Source: Trichococcus sp. (GTDB lineage: Bacteria; Bacillota; Bacilli; Lactobacillales; Aerococcaceae). Taken from it: a stretch of DNA of 64,000 bases. The notes under the pieces are model-generated. The model saw only the letters and a program-made list of their open reading frames with translations. It made no database searches and had not been told where the DNA came from. Shown here piece after piece: positions 59,203 to 64,000 of the stretch (the first letter of the stretch is position 1; each line of letters opens with the position of its first letter). The position numbers and the translations under genes are program-made. Location: positions 1 through 64,000 of the forward strand of contig JASKKA010000003.1 in NCBI GenBank assembly GCA_030153215.1, read 5' to 3'.

Positions 59203-61263
59203 TCACTGTAGTCTCTTCAACTTCTCTTTTTCGCGTTCGACTGCTTCCCGCAAACTTAAGTAGTTTGGATTGCTTTCAAAGTCTTGTTCGCGTGTGATTT
59301 GGATAGCGTCATTGTGCGCAATATCCAAAATGACGGCATCCCGCACGATATCTCCGGATTTGAAATCGGGCAAGCCTGATTGTTTGTTTCCGAAAAGATC
59401 ACCCGGTCCGCGCAGTTCCAAATCCCGTTGGCTCAGGTAGAAACCGTCAGTCGACTCCACCATGATGCGCATGCGCTCCTTGCCGTTATCGGTTTTCGGA
59501 TCGGCAACCAACACGCAATAGGATTCTTTGTCTCCCCGGCCCACTCGACCACGCAATTGGTGGAGTTGCGATAATCCGAATCGGTCGGCATCTTGGATGA
59601 CCATCACTGTCGCATTCGGCACGTTCAGGCCGACCTCGATGACTGTTGTCGATACCAGGATCTGCAGCTCGTTGTTTTGGAAACTGCGCATGATCTGATC
59701 CTTTTCTTCGGACTTGAGACGGCCGTGCAACAGACCGATTTGGTACTTTCCTTTGTAATAGGCCGTCACGGCTTGATGCACATCTTCCGCATTCTTGACA
59801 TCCAGCGATTCAGATTTCTCGATCAGAGGCGTGATGATGTACGCCTGTTGTCCATTATCCATCTGTTTTCGAATGAACTCAAGTACATTTTCGATCTTGT
59901 CCGATTTGTTCCAGATCGTTTTGATCGGTTTTCTGCCGGCAGGCATCTGGTCAAGCACTGAAACATCCATTTCGCCCATCGTTGTTATCGCCAACGTCCT
60001 CGGGATCGGCGTAGCAGTCATATACAAAACATTCGGGTTGTTCCCTTTTTCATTCAGCTTGTGCCTTTGCTGGACACCGAAACGGTGCTGCTCATCGGTG
60101 ATGACCAGGCCCAGGTCGGCAAAAACGACATCTTCTTGGATCAGTGCGTGCGTCCCGATGAGGATATGCAAGTCCCCTGATGCAAGCCGGTTCAACAATT
60201 CTTTTCGGTCCTTTGCCTTCGTGCTGCCGGTAAGCAGGGCGACGGAGACATCAGTATATTCGAACAGACTCTGCAAGGTGCGATAATGCTGTTCCGCCAA
60301 AATCTCAGTGGGAACCATGAAAGCCCCTTGGTATCCGCCCAGGACGGTAGCCATCAGGGCGATTACCGCTACGATCGTCTTGCCGCTGCCGACATCACCT
60401 TGCAACAGACGGTTCATTTCATAAGGTTTGCGCAGATCCCGGCATATTTCGTTGACGGCCTTCTTTTGCCCATCCGTAAGTTCGAACGGCAAAGTCGCTA
60501 TGAATCCCTTGAGCTTGTCCACGTCATAAAGGATCGGAATCCCTCGGTTACTCGTTTTGCGGCTCCGCTGCAGCATCTGCAGGCGCACTTGGTAAAGGAA
60601 AAACTCTTGATAGATGATTTGCCGTCTCGCTTGCTCGGATTCTTCATCATTTTTGGGAAAGTGCATCGCCCGGATGGCTTCCCTGTGGGTCATCAGGTGA
60701 TAAGTCTGCTGCAAATGATGCGGAAGTATCTCGGGAATGACCGAGGAATAAAGTTCGATCGCCTGTTTGATCAGATTCAGGATGGTCTGCTGTTTGATCG
60801 TCTTGTTGACATGATAAATGGCGGCATAATCATCCTGTCCGTTCGAACTGCCGAGGATCTTCATCCCTGCCAAAGTTTGGCGTGCGCGTTCCCATTTACC
60901 GAAAATCGCAACCTCATCCTCAAGCATGATTTTTTGTTTCAGGTAAGGCTGATTAAAGAAGGTAACCGAGATGATGGCATCTTCGATGGCTAATTTGAAT
61001 GATAGCCTGCTTTTTTTAAAACCGTAATGGTGGACGACCGGAGCCGTCACGACTTGTCCTTTCAGCGTCACTTTGTCCGAATCTTCGATTTCGTCCAATG
61101 TTTTGACTTTTATGTCCTCATAACGGAAAGGAAAGTGTGTGATCAGATCATAGATCGTATCAATGCCCAACGAATGCAGCGCCTCAACCCTCTTCGGTCC
61201 TACATGGGGCAACTCCCCGACTGGATCATAAATATCCAATTGCTTGTTGTCTTCCGCTTCCAT
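59203..61263 (-). CDS. recG: ATP-dependent DNA helicase RecG
   Basis: LPHVGPKRVEALHSLGIDTIYDLITHFPFRYED; LLQGDVGSGKTIVAVIAL; TDEQHRFGVQQR; start may be 61263. Confidence 0.96.
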   Translation of the reverse strand: MEAEDNKQLDIYDPVGELPHVGPKRVEALHSLGIDTIYDLITHFPFRYEDIKVKTLDEIEDSDKVTLKGQVVTAPVVHHYGFKKSRLSFKLAIEDAIISVTFFNQPYLKQKIMLEDEVAIFGKWERARQTLAGMKILGSSNGQDDYAAIYHVNKTIKQQTILNLIKQAIELYSSVIPEILPHHLQQTYHLMTHREAIRAMHFPKNDEESEQARRQIIYQEFFLYQVRLQMLQRSRKTSNRGIPILYDVDKLKGFIATLPFELTDGQKKAVNEICRDLRKPYEMNRLLQGDVGSGKTIVAVIALMATVLGGYQGAFMVPTEILAEQHYRTLQSLFEYTDVSVALLTGSTKAKDRKELLNRLASGDLHILIGTHALIQEDVVFADLGLVITDEQHRFGVQQRHKLNEKGNNPNVLYMTATPIPRTLAITTMGEMDVSVLDQMPAGRKPIKTIWNKSDKIENVLEFIRKQMDNGQQAYIITPLIEKSESLDVKNAEDVHQAVTAYYKGKYQIGLLHGRLKSEEKDQIMRSFQNNELQILVSTTVIEVGLNVPNATVMVIQDADRFGLSQLHQLRGRVGRGDKESYCVLVADPKTDNGKERMRIMVESTDGFYLSQRDLELRGPGDLFGNKQSGLPDFKSGDIVRDAVILDIAHNDAIQITREQDFESNPNYLSLREAVEREKEKLKRLQ

Positions 61264-61361
61264 CCGTTCGCCTCCTTTCTTCTGGGAGCAGGACATTTCT
61301 CAGATCAACCGTTTTTTGAAAAAGAAAAGCCGAACAGAGAAACTCGTTCAGCTTTTTCAGA

Positions 61362-63032
61362 TTATTCTACAGAAAGAAGATAACTGTATACCGGTTGATT
61401 TCCTTCTTGCACTTCGACTTCCAAGAAGTCATATTCCGCTTCGATGACCGCTGCAATCTCTTTGCTTTCGTTCTCATCGCTGTCTGCCCCGAAAATGATG
61501 GTCACGATTTCGCTGTCATCCGTGATCATTTTTTTCAGGGTTGCTATCGTTGCGGCTTTTCTGTCCTTGTCGGCCGTCAGGATTTTCCCGTCTACGATTC
61601 CCATGAAGTCGTCCTTGGTGATGGCCAATCCATCTATGACTGTGTCGCGCACGGCATTCGTGATCTGCCCGCTGACAACATTTTCCAGTTCGGCAGTCAT
61701 GTTGGCTTTATTGGTTTCCAAGTCTTCTGATTCATTGAAGGCAAGCATAGCTGTCAGACCTTGCGAGATCGTTTTTGAAGCCACTACTACAACATCCGCA
61801 TCAGAAACTTCGGCAGCCTGATCTGCAGCCATAAAAATATTTTTATTGTTCGGCAAAATGATTGTTTTTTCGGCATTTGTACTTTCGATCGCCTTGAGGA
61901 TATCTTCCGTGCTTGGGTTCATTGTTTGTCCGCCATTGATGATTGTGGTGACACCCATGCTCTTGAACAGGGCATGCACACCTTCGCCGGCAGCAACAGC
62001 TATCACGCCATAAGGAATTTTTTCAAGTTTTTTGGCAGGCGTATCGGCTTTTTCAAGGACTGCATCATGTTGCATGCGCATATTGTCCACTTTTATTTTC
62101 ATCAGTGAGCCGAATTTTTGGCCGTAGTTCATGACTTCCCCAGGGTATTCGGTATGTACATGGACCTTCACGATTTCTTCGTCTGCTACGACCAATAAGG
62201 AATCTCCAAGTTCGCTCAGATGATTACGGAATGTGTCATAATCAAAAGTGTCCGTAACGGTTTCACCTTCGCCTAATTTGACCATGATTTCTGTACAATA
62301 ACCGAATTGAATATCTTCTGACGCAATTGCGTGCGAAACGTTATGATAATTTTCTTGGTGAGCGATTTCGGTGACATCCGCTTGTGAGACAACCTTTTCA
62401 GCTGACTTCACTTTTTCTCCGGTCAACGATTCCATAAATCCTTCGTAAATGTACACCAGCCCTTGTCCGCCACTGTCGACCACGCCTACTTCTTTCAGTA
62501 TAGGCAACAGATCGGGTGTCTTATCCAACGCAATTTGCGCCACCTTGAGGACTGTTCCCATCAATTCGATGATGTCATCCGTATGTTCTGCTTTTTTCAT
62601 ACCGGCTTTTGCGGATTCGCGCGCAACCGTCAAAATGGTGCCTTCCACAGGTTTCATGACCGCTTTATAAGCTGTCTCGACGCCGTGGGAAAAGGCCTCC
62701 GCAAAATCAATTGTACTCAAAGTTTTTTTGCCTTCGATCGCTTTTGAAAATCCTCGGAATAGCTGAGATAAAATGACGCCTGAGTTCCCTCTCGCCCCCA
62801 TCAATAAACCTTTAGCCAAGTCCGCTCCTAATTGATCAATTGTCGCAGCATTCGACAGCCTTACGCGTTCAGCTCCAGATGTGAATGATAGATTCATGTT
62901 TGTGCCTGTGTCTCCGTCCGGAACAGGGAACACATTCAAAGAATTCACATATTCTGCATTCTCGCTAAGGCGTTCGGCGCCGATTGCGACCATCGCCTTA
63001 AAGTCTTCCGCTGTTAATTCAGTTCTCTTCAC
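61362..63032 (-). CDS. DAK2-domain fatty acid kinase-like protein (YloV/FakA-like)
   Basis: NSLNVFPVPDGDTGTNMNLSFTSGAE...LMGARGNSGVILSQLFRGF; GTG start at 63032 preceded by AAGGAGG. Confidence 0.92.
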   Translation of the reverse strand: MKRTELTAEDFKAMVAIGAERLSENAEYVNSLNVFPVPDGDTGTNMNLSFTSGAERVRLSNAATIDQLGADLAKGLLMGARGNSGVILSQLFRGFSKAIEGKKTLSTIDFAEAFSHGVETAYKAVMKPVEGTILTVARESAKAGMKKAEHTDDIIELMGTVLKVAQIALDKTPDLLPILKEVGVVDSGGQGLVYIYEGFMESLTGEKVKSAEKVVSQADVTEIAHQENYHNVSHAIASEDIQFGYCTEIMVKLGEGETVTDTFDYDTFRNHLSELGDSLLVVADEEIVKVHVHTEYPGEVMNYGQKFGSLMKIKVDNMRMQHDAVLEKADTPAKKLEKIPYGVIAVAAGEGVHALFKSMGVTTIINGGQTMNPSTEDILKAIESTNAEKTIILPNNKNIFMAADQAAEVSDADVVVVASKTISQGLTAMLAFNESEDLETNKANMTAELENVVSGQITNAVRDTVIDGLAITKDDFMGIVDGKILTADKDRKAATIATLKKMITDDSEIVTIIFGADSDENESKEIAAVIEAEYDFLEVEVQEGNQPVYSYLLSVE

Positions 63033-63077
63033 CTTATAATCCTCCTTCACCATATAACAAATGGTGATCTGTAATCT

Positions 63078-63440
63078 TTAGTCCTTTAAAACTCTTACGC
63101 CTTGGACGAACACATTCACTGTATTTGCGGAAAATCCCAACATCATTTCAAGGTTGTACTTGACCTGCGTTTGCACATTCCGGCAAATTTCTGAAATTTT
63201 AGTGCCGTAGAGTACAATGATATAAACATCAACAGCAACTCCATTATCTTCTTGACGAATAACGACACCGCGTGAGTAGTTCTCTTTTTTCAATATTTCA
63301 CTGATATTATCTCTGATTTGATTTTTGCTCGCCATGCCGACAACTCCATAATTATCTGTCGCGGCTCCGCCCACTACCGTAGCGATCACGTCGTTCGATA
63401 AGTCAACCATTCCATATTGTGTTTGGATTTTAACTGCCAT
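63078..63440 (-). CDS. Asp23/Gls24 family envelope stress protein
   Basis: YGMVDLSNDVIATVVGGAATDNYGVVGMASK; upstream of yloV. Confidence 0.93.
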   Translation of the reverse strand: MAVKIQTQYGMVDLSNDVIATVVGGAATDNYGVVGMASKNQIRDNISEILKKENYSRGVVIRQEDNGVAVDVYIIVLYGTKISEICRNVQTQVKYNLEMMLGFSANTVNVFVQGVRVLKD

Positions 63441-63779
63441 TTATAATAGCCTCCTTAATGTATGCACACAATCGTAATTATAAATTATGATAGCATATTT
63501 TATACAAAAGAAATAACTTTTTGCGATTAAATTTCTCATTTACGGTCGATTTGCGGCAATTCTTATTGATTTCCCACTGTTTTCCAGTTTTCTTATCCAG
63601 CACTAGTGCCTTTTCAATGACAACATAGTACAGACATTTGATGATGACATCATTAAAAAAACAGCTGTCAAGTATTTTTCCTTTAAAACAGTTGCATTCA
63701 CTTTTAAATTATGATAAATTAATCAAGTGTATGAATTGGAAAGAAGCTTTGCTTCTGTAACAGCAAAGGAGGAAAGAAA

Positions 63780-63968
63780 ATGTCAAAAGAATGTTTCGTA
63801 ACAGGACGTAAAAGCCGTTCAGGTAATAACCGTTCCCACGCTATGAACTACACAAAACGTACTTTCAAACCAAACTTACAAAAAGTTCGTATCTTAGTCG
63901 ATGGAAAACCTAAAAAAGTTTGGGTTTCTGCTCGAGCTTTGAAATCTGGTAAAGTTGAAAGAGTATAA
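63780..63968 (+). CDS. rpmB: 50S ribosomal protein L28
   Basis: [68 protein letters not shown] upstream. Confidence 0.98.
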   Translation: MSKECFVTGRKSRSGNNRSHAMNYTKRTFKPNLQKVRILVDGKPKKVWVSARALKSGKVERV

Positions 63969-64000
63969 AAATATAGATGAGCCCGGGACCATGTCATGAT

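Overview
64-kb window from a low-GC Gram-positive, probably Lactobacillales; a Trichococcus/Carnobacteriaceae-like host is only a guess from gene order. Four blocks are visible. (1) 1-3.9 kb: a frameshifted IS1380-like transposase, a lipoprotein, and an IS3-family element with clear terminal inverted repeats. (2) 3.9-19.1 kb: an exopolysaccharide/capsule locus on the minus strand (VanZ-like, LCP, galU, nitroreductase-like, glf, wzx, pyruvyltransferase, GT2, wzy, DUF4422, priming transferase, cpsB/D/C-type regulators). It contains a decayed second wzy and a glf remnant. (3) 20-41 kb: a Tn916/ICEBs1-type conjugation module on the minus strand with a recognisable oriT, ArdA, a broken orphan C5 methyltransferase, a VaFE/TQXA-type LPXTG adhesin and a RelB-like orphan antitoxin. 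It also carries an inserted ArsR-rhodanese/TrxB/TrxA cassette with two matching palindromic operators, next to IS256. No integrase was found. (4) 41.3-64 kb: the conserved block rplS-trmD-rimM-khpA-rpsP-ffh-ylxM-ftsY-HAD-smc-rnc-[opp]-acpP-plsX-recG-yloV-asp23 | rpmB. The most unusual observation is that several genes that are normally intact (rplS, smc twice, oppD), plus IS256 and the C5 methyltransferase, carry internal deletions. The flanking halves remain highly conserved, and some junctions look like short direct repeats. This is either an assembly/amplification artefact or real, active deletion formation, and it should be resolved before interpreting the locus. All family assignments are from reading the protein sequences; no database search was run.
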